From Eggerthella sp. CAG:298 (GTDB taxonomy: Bacteria > Actinomycetota > Coriobacteriia > Coriobacteriales > Eggerthellaceae): DNA of 18,294 nt. Positions 1 to 6,545 of the stretch are shown here, piece by piece (position 1 is the first letter of the stretch; the number at the start of each line of letters is the position of its first letter). The notes beneath the pieces are model-generated. The model was not told where the DNA came from. It searched no databases and worked only from the letters and a program-made list of their open reading frames with translations. Location of the stretch: contig FR895149.1 of assembly GCA_000435675.1 (NCBI GenBank), positions 19,376-37,669 of the forward strand. The letters run 5' to 3'. The translations under genes were made by a program, and so were the position numbers.

Positions 1-87
1 ATCCAATCTGGCAAACGACCTCAGATGTCCTCGCTTTATTTCGCGATCCCCAATAACCCCCCTTGAAAGATTGATACTAGGTTTCAT
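1..87 (-). CDS. Start of an unknown gene, truncated by the left edge
   Basis: An ATG at 87 on the minus strand opens a frame that stays open for 29 codons to the window edge; the protein begins MKPSINLSRG. An AAAGGA Shine-Dalgarno-like sequence (complement of 95-100) sits 7 bases before the ATG, which is the main reason for calling it. The product cannot be recognised from 29 residues. It would be transcribed divergently from the aldo/keto reductase gene, so a regulator is one possibility, but that is only a guess from position. Short open frames also run in from the left edge on the plus strand, so this call could be wrong. Confidence 0.4.
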   Translation of the reverse strand, partial: MKPSINLSRGVIGDREIKRGHLRSFARLD

Positions 88-467
88 ATTTCGGTCCTTT
101 CCGCACTGAAGCTGGGCTTAGGTTTTCTATCAGGGTTTATTACTTTGTGCTTGTGGATATAAAGCTACATCTTTAGATCATTGCTCAGTTTAAGAAAAGA
201 AACGAACATCGCATGTACTGTATTCGTCCCATCGCTAAATAGCACAGCTAGAGAAGAAGATCGGTTATATATTAGCAACAGTGTGTCTTTTATATTACAA
301 TGAATGCGATGAAGAGGTTCGTAATGCAATGAGGGTGCTGATGTGGTCAGTGCTTGGGCAGATGGTGCGTTCGTGAGTGTGCGGATTTGCAAACGCTCGA
401 ATCGTCTTAAGCGCATAGACGGACGCGGACTCTCATCAGCAGATTTCGCTATTCTGAGGAGACAGAC
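88..467. other. AT-rich non-coding divergent region
   Basis: This 380-bp stretch is visibly richer in A and T than the genes and holds no convincing coding frame. One minus-strand frame of 83 codons lies at 165-416, but it resembles no known family, has no convincing ribosome site and shows little sign of selection. The region most likely carries the promoters of the left-edge gene and of the aldo/keto reductase. Confidence 0.6.
272..301 (+). promoter_or_regulatory. Possible sigma-70-type promoter for the aldo/keto reductase
   Basis: TTAGCA at 272-277 and TACAAT at 296-301 are separated by 18 bases and match the -35 and -10 consensus at 4 of 6 and 5 of 6 positions. Use of this promoter would leave a 5' leader of about 160 bases before the ATG at 468. 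The surroundings are AT-rich, so chance matches are likely and the call is weak. Confidence 0.22.
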
Positions 468-1742
468 ATGCTCACGAATGATTTCTTAGGTGACAACATT
501 GCACGGTTGGGATTCGGGGCCATGCGCCTTCCCGTCATAGGCGGCGATGCTTCCAACGTCGATCAGGTAACGCTCGATGCTATGGTCGATACGGCCATCA
601 AAGCAGGCGTCAATTATTTCGATACAGCCTATCCCTATCATGGTGGCATGTCCGAGATCGCGCTTGGCCGCTCGCTTGCGCATTATCCACGCGATAGCTA
701 CTTCTTCGCCACCAAGTATCCTGGCCACCAGATCGCCGACACCTATGATCCCGCCGCGATCTTCGAAGAGCAGCTGACCAAATGCGGTACCGAATACTTC
801 GACTTCTACCTGCTCCACAACATCTACGAGGCATCCATCGAAGTCTATCTGGACGAACAGTGGGGCATTGCGGATTATTTTGTCGAACAGAAGAAGAACG
901 GCCGTATTCGTCATCTGGGCTTTTCGTGTCATGGTCGCCCTGAAACGCTCAAGCGTTTCCTTGACTACGGTGCGCGCAAGTACGCCGAGCTCGAGCAGCG
1001 CGATCCCGAAACTGCAGCCCTGTTCGCGGGCAATAACATCATGGAGTTCTGCCAGATCCAGCTGAACCATCTCGACTGGACCCTGCAGGACGCTGCTGCG
1101 AAAACGGCGCTACTTGAGAGCATGAACATCCCGATCGTGGTCATGGAACCGCTGCGCGGAGGCAAGCTTGCTCACCTGAACGATGCTCAGATGCAGCAGC
1201 TGAACGCGAGTGCACTTGGCGGCGCAAATTCTTCTGCTCGTTCGGCGGTGGAGTGGTCGTTTCGCTGGTTGCTCGGCATCCCGAACGTGAAAACGATCCT
1301 GAGTGGCATGTCGGACCTTGCTCAGGTGGAGGAGAATTGCCGCATCTTCCAGGAGTCGGCTCCGCTTTCGGAAGCTGAAGAAGGCGTGCTGATGGATGTG
1401 GCAGAATCGCTCAAGGGCGGTGTTCCGTGCACTGCATGCCGCTATTGCGTTGATTCCTGCCCGCAAGAGATCGACATTCCTCTGATGATGAACGCCTACA
1501 ACGATCTTCAATTCGACACCAGCTTCACGGTATCGATGCAGATGGATGCTGTGCCTGAAGGTCAGCGTGCTCAAGACTGCATTCAGTGCGAATCGTGCGT
1601 GCAGATGTGTCCGCAGGGAATCGACATCCCAGCGGTGCTCGAAGACCTGGCAGCTACGCTCGATAAGATGCCGAAGTGGGCCGATTTGTGCCGCGAGCGC
1701 GAAGAGGCGGCAGCGAAATTGGCGGCGCAATCACAAGAATAG
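468..1742 (+). CDS. Aldo/keto reductase with C-terminal dicluster [4Fe-4S] domain
   Basis: This 424-residue protein joins an NAD(P)H-type aldo/keto reductase barrel (about residues 8-300) to a ferredoxin-like tail. The usual catalytic tetrad is visible: Asp52 and Tyr57 in FDTAYPYHGG, Lys83 in ATKYP and His117 in LLHN. The tail carries two Cys sets, Cys321/324/327/331 (CTACRYCVDSCP) and Cys371/374/377/381 (CIQCESCVQMCP), each suited to a [4Fe-4S] cluster. The family (COG1453 type) is common in anaerobes and is thought to link carbonyl or related reductions to ferredoxin-like electron carriers; the substrate is unknown. The start is set by GAGGAG at 456-461, six bases before the ATG. No membrane segment or signal peptide is seen, so it should be cytoplasmic. 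It is followed after 201 bp by an MFS exporter on the same strand; co-transcription is possible but not shown. Confidence 0.9.
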   Translation: MLTNDFLGDNIARLGFGAMRLPVIGGDASNVDQVTLDAMVDTAIKAGVNYFDTAYPYHGGMSEIALGRSLAHYPRDSYFFATKYPGHQIADTYDPAAIFEEQLTKCGTEYFDFYLLHNIYEASIEVYLDEQWGIADYFVEQKKNGRIRHLGFSCHGRPETLKRFLDYGARKYAELEQRDPETAALFAGNNIMEFCQIQLNHLDWTLQDAAAKTALLESMNIPIVVMEPLRGGKLAHLNDAQMQQLNASALGGANSSARSAVEWSFRWLLGIPNVKTILSGMSDLAQVEENCRIFQESAPLSEAEEGVLMDVAESLKGGVPCTACRYCVDSCPQEIDIPLMMNAYNDLQFDTSFTVSMQMDAVPEGQRAQDCIQCESCVQMCPQGIDIPAVLEDLAATLDKMPKWADLCREREEAAAKLAAQSQE

Positions 1743-1752
1743 TTTCTGCAGC

Positions 1753-1823
1753 CTGCTACCTACGTAATCCCGCCGGGCAAAACAGCGCCACGGTGGAGAC
1801 ACGCGCGTTGAGGCTGCTACCTA
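1753..1823 (+). repeat. Short direct repeat CTGCTACCTA between two genes
   Basis: CTGCTACCTA occurs at 1753-1762 and again at 1814-1823, 61 bp apart, within the 201-bp gap between the aldo/keto reductase and the MFS gene. One more base on the left (G at 1751 and 1812, with one mismatch between) extends the match to 11 of 12. It could be a pair of regulator sites in the MFS promoter region or chance. No clear terminator was found in this gap; the small CCCG-CC-GGG stem near 1769-1778 lacks a T-run. Confidence 0.3.
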
Positions 1824-1943
1824 GGGCCATGACCTAACTTGCAAAGCAGCTGATTACGCCAAAGAGCCACCAAAGAAACAACTTGTTTAAGGTTGATGGG
1901 CAAATGGGCGAGATAGGCCGGTCATGCGCTAGGGTAGTGCATT

Positions 1944-3359
1944 ATGAGCGATTCTGCGACAACCCCTCATCTGCCAACTGGTTCAACCCGCACGATCATG
2001 ATCGTGGTGCTGCTCGTCTGCAATGTGCTCGCTTGCTTTCTTGAGATGCTCATGAACATCGCGCTCGATCATATTGCGACACAGTATGACATTCGCCTTT
2101 CGCTCGCGAACTGGGTGGTGCTTGGCTTCGCCATCGTGAACGCAACGGCCATTACCACAGCGGCTTCGCTTCTGCGTCGTTTCGGCATTCGCAAGATCAT
2201 GTTAACAGGATGTCTGTTTGCGCTTGCAGGGTCGTTGCTCGGCTTCTTCGCAACTTCGTTCCCGCTGATCGTGGTGGCTCGTTTGATCCAGGCAGTAACC
2301 ACGGGCCTTTTCTTCCCTGTGGTTAATGAAGCGCTCTTCACGCTTTCGCCAAAGGGCAAAGCGGGCATCCTGCTTTCTGTCAACTCTGCAGTTTGCGGTT
2401 TTGCGTTCGCACTCACGCCGCCTATTGCTGGTCTCGTGTTAACGTATGGAGGTTTGAAGGCGCTGTTCTTAGTGCCTGCTGCCTGTGCGCTCGTTCTGGG
2501 CGTCGTCTGCTATTTCACCTTGCACAATATCTACGTGCGAGTGAAGCGGAAGATCGATATCCCAAGCCTTGTTCTCAGCTTTGTGGGGCTGGGAGCATTC
2601 ATGTGTGGCCTGAATGAGGTCGCTCACGATCCGTTGCCTTCGATCGTGCTCATGCTCTTCGGCGCGGTAATGATCGCTGTGTTCGTAAGACGCCAGCTGC
2701 GTATCCCTACGCCCCTGCTCGATCTGAGGCCGTTCAAATATCAGGTTTTCTCGCTCGGAGAAACTCTTATCATGATCGCCTATATGGGGTCGCTCTTCGT
2801 AAGCTTGGTGGTGCCGTTGTATCTAGAAGGCGTACAGGGCGAAACGCCTTTCATCGCTGGTTGTTTGCTCTCGATCCCGATCTGCACCTATGCGACGCTC
2901 TGCATCGTAAGCGGCAAAGTGCTCAGCAAACGGGGCATTTGGCCTTTGGTTTCGTGCGGATTCGGCCTTGCGGTGCTCGGCTTCATCCTGGTGTATGGCG
3001 GCGTTTCCTTGGGGAACATAGTGCTCGTGCTGGTTTTCACCGCCCTGGCATATGGAGGGATCGGTCTGGCTTACCCTTCGGTCAAGAGCGTGGATTTCGA
3101 AGCCGTGCCGCAAACGCTGTCCTCGCATGCTTCCTCGATCCACTCAACGCTCGTTCAGATCGCAGGATCGATCGGTACGGCGCTTTTCGTGGGAATCATG
3201 TCGGGGCAGATGGAGCAACTTAGCGCTGCGGGCGCATCAAGGGCAACCGCCTATGCATCTGGTTTCGAGATCACGCTTAGCATCATCATCGGCATCATTG
3301 CGGTAGGGTTCGTGCTCTCGTTCTGGTATTCGCGCATCGTCAGGAAGAAGAAGCACTAG
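1944..3359 (+). CDS. MFS transporter, DHA2 (14-helix) drug-efflux type
   Basis: This 471-residue integral membrane protein shows about 14 hydrophobic segments spread along its whole length, with a short polar N-terminus and a basic C-terminus (VRKKKH). Helix count and length fit the DHA2 drug:H+ antiporter group (EmrB/QacA-like). After the second helix comes a degenerate motif A region (ASLLRRFGIRK), and ALTPPIAGLVL near residue 160 resembles the antiporter motif C, with Pro and Gly in the helix. The predicted role is proton-driven export of a small molecule from the cytoplasm; the substrate cannot be told. The ATG at 1944 is preceded by AGGG at 1931-1934, a weak ribosome site. The gene converges on the GyrI-like gene, with only 34 bases between the two stop codons and no evident bidirectional terminator. 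Some MFS-like proteins are sensors, but nothing like a DNA-binding domain is attached here. Confidence 0.85.
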   Translation: MSDSATTPHLPTGSTRTIMIVVLLVCNVLACFLEMLMNIALDHIATQYDIRLSLANWVVLGFAIVNATAITTAASLLRRFGIRKIMLTGCLFALAGSLLGFFATSFPLIVVARLIQAVTTGLFFPVVNEALFTLSPKGKAGILLSVNSAVCGFAFALTPPIAGLVLTYGGLKALFLVPAACALVLGVVCYFTLHNIYVRVKRKIDIPSLVLSFVGLGAFMCGLNEVAHDPLPSIVLMLFGAVMIAVFVRRQLRIPTPLLDLRPFKYQVFSLGETLIMIAYMGSLFVSLVVPLYLEGVQGETPFIAGCLLSIPICTYATLCIVSGKVLSKRGIWPLVSCGFGLAVLGFILVYGGVSLGNIVLVLVFTALAYGGIGLAYPSVKSVDFEAVPQTLSSHASSIHSTLVQIAGSIGTALFVGIMSGQMEQLSAAGASRATAYASGFEITLSIIIGIIAVGFVLSFWYSRIVRKKKH

Positions 3360-3393
3360 CGCACGTGCTATTCGGAAAAGCTCGTAATCCAGT

Positions 3394-4035
3394 CTATAGC
3401 TTACGGATCGGATGACGAATGACCGTCTTGAGGTTTTCGGGCTTGGTGCGACGCGGGTCCGAAAGATAGATCTCGTGATGATGCCGACCTTCGGGGGTGT
3501 TCGACATATCGAGCGCATAGCATTCGCTGGTAACAAAATCGTCGAGCAGCGCGATCGTGGCGGGTTCTTCGTCGTAACTTCCGAGGTGCATGATCTGCGC
3601 GCAAAGCCCCTCGTCTATGGTCACCAGTTCGGCGCTTGAGGTGCCGAGACCTTTCTTATGCGCAGCTTCGCTTTGTGCCCAGGCGAATACTTCAGGTGTG
3701 ACGAAATCGGGAAGGCGAATAGCTGATATCCATTCAAACGTTTCCTTGTTCGAAAAATCAACGCCATCAAGACCTTGCTGCCACCAAAAGCCCTCAAGGG
3801 GAGGGACGACGAAATCGAAATACCCGTCAATGCGGGTATCGCCCATCTTCGACATCTTGATGGTGTAGGCGATGGCATAAAGGATGCCGATCGCGTTCTT
3901 GTATGCGCCGTCCTCTTCATTCGGGTCGCCTTTGCCTCGAACGGCAACATAATTCATAGGAGGAACTTCAATGATCTCGGGCTTGCGTTTGGGCAGGTAG
4001 AATTCCTTGTATTCCTTTTTGAAGTCGAATGCCAT
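3394..4035 (-). CDS. GyrI-like small-molecule-binding domain protein
   Basis: This 213-residue soluble protein matches the GyrI-like / COG4832 type of stand-alone ligand-binding proteins. It begins FKKEYKEFYLP, followed by the family-like segment PPMNYVAVRGKGDPN (about residues 25-39). Further typical pieces are GYFDFVVPPLEGFWWQQ around residues 71-87 and the C-terminal EGRHHHEIYLSDPRRT. Relatives include the effector-binding domains of MerR/AraC regulators and DNA gyrase inhibitor-like proteins; this one has no DNA-binding domain. The ligand is unknown. An AAGGAAGG ribosome site lies just before the ATG. It is the second gene of a unit with the DUF2148 gene, whose stop is 9 bases upstream of this start. 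Function in the cell is not known; binding or modifying a toxic small molecule is one idea for the fold. Confidence 0.8.
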   Translation of the reverse strand: MAFDFKKEYKEFYLPKRKPEIIEVPPMNYVAVRGKGDPNEEDGAYKNAIGILYAIAYTIKMSKMGDTRIDGYFDFVVPPLEGFWWQQGLDGVDFSNKETFEWISAIRLPDFVTPEVFAWAQSEAAHKKGLGTSSAELVTIDEGLCAQIMHLGSYDEEPATIALLDDFVTSECYALDMSNTPEGRHHHEIYLSDPRRTKPENLKTVIRHPIRKL

Positions 4036-4044
4036 GGACCTTCC

Positions 4045-4569
4045 TTATCCGCGATCGAAGAAGGGGCTCTTCGAACTGATGCTCACGGGAATGGCAAGAA
4101 CCTGCTGAACACCTTCACCAAGTAAGCCGAGGTGTGCAGCGGCAGTGCCAGCGGAGAACATGATGCGCGTATCGACTCCGTAGGCTTGCGCACGCGAGAC
4201 GGCAGAGCCGAGCGCGATGCCCACATCGACCACATTGATCGCGCAAGGTGCTTCGGCGGGCTTTTCGCCGCAGGTCGGGAACCCGCAATAACCGCAGTTC
4301 AAAGATTGAACCTTAGGTCTGGTTCCAATGAGCACTACGCATTGGCACGTGCAGACGCATCCTGCATCACGAAGGAAGAACGCATGCCCGCGCTCTTTGC
4401 CGATGGTTTCCATGGCGACCGCGAGAGCTTCCTTCTCATCGCCGTTCACAACAGCGCATTCGAGCACATCGATGCCCTTTCCTTTCGGAGCAGTGCGTGC
4501 TGCAACGAGCATCTTTTGGGCGATATCGAGTGCTTGGGCTTCGCGCAGATCGCGTTCGTTGTATATCAC
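4045..4569 (-). CDS. DUF2148 ferredoxin-domain protein
   Basis: This 174-residue protein fits the DUF2148 / COG4739 family of uncharacterised ferredoxin-like proteins in anaerobes. The diagnostic part is LNCGYCGFPTCGEKP with Cys92, Cys95 and Cys100, followed by Cys109 in APCAINVVDVGIALGSA; these four Cys probably bind an iron-sulfur cluster. The C-terminus ends SSKSPFFDRG, also typical. Unusually, residues 71-77 read CVCTCQC, adding four alternating cysteines in the stretch just before the conserved VVLIG strand. The start is GTG at 4569, supported by AAGGAG (complement of 4575-4580) five bases upstream; there is no suitable ATG nearby. It is soluble. It begins 127 bp after the formate dehydrogenase membrane subunit ends and is followed closely by the GyrI-like gene. 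Its biochemical role is not known. Confidence 0.85.
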   Translation of the reverse strand: MIYNERDLREAQALDIAQKMLVAARTAPKGKGIDVLECAVVNGDEKEALAVAMETIGKERGHAFFLRDAGCVCTCQCVVLIGTRPKVQSLNCGYCGFPTCGEKPAEAPCAINVVDVGIALGSAVSRAQAYGVDTRIMFSAGTAAAHLGLLGEGVQQVLAIPVSISSKSPFFDRG

Positions 4570-4631
4570 GGGAACTCCTTGCTAAAAACGGGTAGGCTCT
4601 TGTCATTCCATTAGGTACTTGTGACAGGATA

Positions 4632-4704
4632 GCATCAATGCGTATGTGCACCTATACGACTCTGATAGAGAAACATATTGTTGCTTTTAGGCGGCATCAA
4701 TGCG
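4632..4704 (+). repeat. 11-bp direct repeat GCATCAATGCG
   Basis: GCATCAATGCG is found exactly at 4632-4642 and 4694-4704. Each copy contains a small dyad (GCAT-CA-ATGC). The second copy overlaps the stop codon of the NrfD-like gene; the first lies 63 bases upstream of the DUF2148 start, next to another imperfect dyad at 4641-4658 (CGTAT / ATACG around GTGCAC). They could be regulator sites for the DUF2148 unit. No clear terminator for the formate dehydrogenase genes was seen in this gap. Confidence 0.3.
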
Positions 4705-5605
4705 GGTGAGCTACATAGATGACCCAGTAGCGCTCCCAGACACCTGCAAGGAGGCAGAGCACTCCCGCGGTTGCTGCCCCGAGTGGTCCGAAGAAGCATG
4801 CAGCGATGGCGCAGATGCCTGCGATGCCATAGACAACGATCGCATTGCCCGCAAGAACCGCCTTTGAGTACATCTTGGAGGCGCGTTCGTGGATATTCAT
4901 CCACACCAGTGCGTAGGTGAAGCAGCGGAACACGATCAGCGCGATGAACGGGATGATAAGTGCTTCGATGGTAGCAAATTGTCCGAAAACGAGCGAAAGC
5001 ACGATCAGAAGACCCATTCCCATCGTAAGAGCATCGCTCGCTACCCAACAGGTGAGCCAACGCGCTTTCTTAAGGCCGGGCTGCGATGTGCAGCTGAACA
5101 CCACGCCTTTGTAGCAGATCACCACGCACGCTGCGATGAGCGCTAAGACCGCGAAAAGACGGAAGAGCACATCGAGCACTATAACTGCTTCGGGAGGCAG
5201 CCCGATGGTTGCGAGCAATGCGACCGTGATCCAGTAGATGGCGAGCGCGATGAATAGCATGATCGAATAGAAGATCAGGCCCACCACGCCGACCGATAGG
5301 GGGGAGGTGGGATGCAAGACCCTCATGGCATGTATGAATCGGACATGATCGCCCAGGTCGGCAACGAGCAAGAGCAGATCGAAAAGGACGATGAAGAACG
5401 CGAGCGTAAGCGCGATCGGCATGACGGGGCCGAAGAGCGTAGGCGCTGTGAGCCACGTGATCATCGTCACGAACATGAAGCCCGCAGTGAGATTGTTGAA
5501 GAAAAGATCCCACACGATGATGTTCTTCCAGTCAGGAAAATGAACGGTATCGTGCTGTTGGTATGCAGAAGGCTCGCCTTCAACCCATGTTCTATCCATG
5601 ATCAT
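4697..5605 (-). CDS. NrfD-type membrane subunit of formate dehydrogenase
   Basis: This roughly 302-residue, strongly hydrophobic protein has about eight predicted membrane helices and belongs to the NrfD/PsrC family, which exchanges electrons with the quinone pool without haem. The family signature is visible: DLFFNNLTAGFMF in the first helix region, then LLVADLGDHVRF and the loop HPTSPLSVG (about residues 81-106). It follows the iron-sulfur beta subunit by 8 bases, so it is most likely the membrane partner of the formate dehydrogenase. It replaces the haem b subunit (FdnI type) used by E. coli. I chose the ATG at 5605, preceded by AGGAAGGAAG; the ATG at 5599 is equally possible. A TTG at 5626 would overlap the beta gene by 13 bases and has weaker support. 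The coupling mechanism (passive quinone reduction or ion pumping) cannot be read from the sequence. Confidence 0.85.
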   Translation of the reverse strand: MIMDRTWVEGEPSAYQQHDTVHFPDWKNIIVWDLFFNNLTAGFMFVTMITWLTAPTLFGPVMPIALTLAFFIVLFDLLLLVADLGDHVRFIHAMRVLHPTSPLSVGVVGLIFYSIMLFIALAIYWITVALLATIGLPPEAVIVLDVLFRLFAVLALIAACVVICYKGVVFSCTSQPGLKKARWLTCWVASDALTMGMGLLIVLSLVFGQFATIEALIIPFIALIVFRCFTYALVWMNIHERASKMYSKAVLAGNAIVVYGIAGICAIAACFFGPLGAATAGVLCLLAGVWERYWVIYVAHPH

Positions 5606-5613
5606 CTTCCTTC

Positions 5614-6543
5614 CTACAGCAGACAAACAACGATCGTGATGGCTGCGATCGCAAGCATTCCTATAGCTTTGGCGTAATCGCCGATCATGAAGCTTACGGG
5701 CAATTTCGGTTGCGCTGGCAAGCCATAGACAGCAGGCTCGTCCATCAACAGGTAGAACGAATTGAGCGGTTGGTAATCCTGAAAGGGATCAACGCCATAC
5801 AGGTTGGCTTTCTCGAAACCTTGCTCGTGAAGAAGGGCCAATCGTGCACGCGCACGCTCGACCATCTCTTCGCGCGGACCGAACTGGATCGCGCCGGTGG
5901 TGCACGCCGTAGCGCAGGCAGGCTCCAACCCGTCGCGCAAGCGGTCGTAGCATTCAGCGCACTTCATTGAATGGCCGGTCTCTTTGCTCACTTCAGGGAC
6001 GCCGAAGGGACAGGCAGCCACGCACATACGACAGCCCATGCAGATATCGGTCTGGTAATAGATGCCTCCGAATTCATTGCGAATGATCGCGCCCGTGGGG
6101 CAGGCCTCATGGCAGGGTGACTCCTGGCAATGCTTGCAGTGGTCGGCCATGAAGAGCCATTGCCCTTGTTTCGGCTCATGAAGCAACCCATTCATCGAGG
6201 TGGGGGCTGTTCGGTCCGTTTCATTGACCTCTGAGAAGCGCTCGATGAACTTGACATGGCGCCAGTTCTCTGAAGAGAGATCGCGGGTATTGTCGTAGCT
6301 GTTCCCCGACCATTGGATATCTGTGGTCTTGAGCATGTTCCACTGCTTGCAGGCGATCTCGCACGATTTGCATCCTGAGCAGATGGAGGTATCGGTGAAG
6401 AAGGCCATCTCCGTTTGCGCAGGAAGCGGATCGCGGCGCTTGAACAAGGAGTAGACAACATCGAGCCTGCGATTCTTGCGCGGCTCTTTCGCGTCGTAGC
6501 GCTTATCGGAAAGCTTGAGTATGTTTCGCGGGTTCGGCTTCAT
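5614..6543 (-). CDS. Formate dehydrogenase beta subunit, four [4Fe-4S] clusters
   Basis: This 309-residue ferredoxin-like subunit carries electrons from the alpha subunit to the membrane subunit. Sixteen cysteines fall in the usual four sets: Cys55/58/61/65 (CSGCKSCEIAC), Cys136/139/144/148, Cys168/171/174/178 (CMGCRMCVAAC) and Cys195/198/210/214. The final 25 residues (about 285-309) form a hydrophobic helix, like the C-terminal anchor of E. coli FdnH. There is no twin-arginine signal. About 50 residues rich in charge precede the first cluster, a longer N-terminus than the minimal family. The ATG at 6543 is 2 bases after the alpha-subunit stop and has GGGAGGA seven bases upstream, so translation is probably coupled. 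The relatives include beta subunits of other molybdopterin oxidoreductases; the neighbour alpha subunit makes formate dehydrogenase the best reading. Confidence 0.88.
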   Translation of the reverse strand: MKPNPRNILKLSDKRYDAKEPRKNRRLDVVYSLFKRRDPLPAQTEMAFFTDTSICSGCKSCEIACKQWNMLKTTDIQWSGNSYDNTRDLSSENWRHVKFIERFSEVNETDRTAPTSMNGLLHEPKQGQWLFMADHCKHCQESPCHEACPTGAIIRNEFGGIYYQTDICMGCRMCVAACPFGVPEVSKETGHSMKCAECYDRLRDGLEPACATACTTGAIQFGPREEMVERARARLALLHEQGFEKANLYGVDPFQDYQPLNSFYLLMDEPAVYGLPAQPKLPVSFMIGDYAKAIGMLAIAAITIVVCLL

Positions 6544-6545
6544 GG

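Noticed and set aside
63..90. TTGAAA / CATATT as a plus-strand promoter
   Set aside because: The -10 is a poor match and the pair overlaps the probable start of the left-edge gene, almost 400 bases from the aldo/keto reductase.
165..416. 83-codon minus-strand open frame in the left non-coding region
   Set aside because: The protein has no recognisable family pattern, no convincing ribosome site, and lies in AT-rich sequence unlike the real genes.
3360..3393. Bidirectional terminator between the convergent MFS and GyrI-like genes
   Set aside because: Only an 8-bp palindrome without a loop (GCACGTGC) is seen; there is no stem-loop followed by a T-run.
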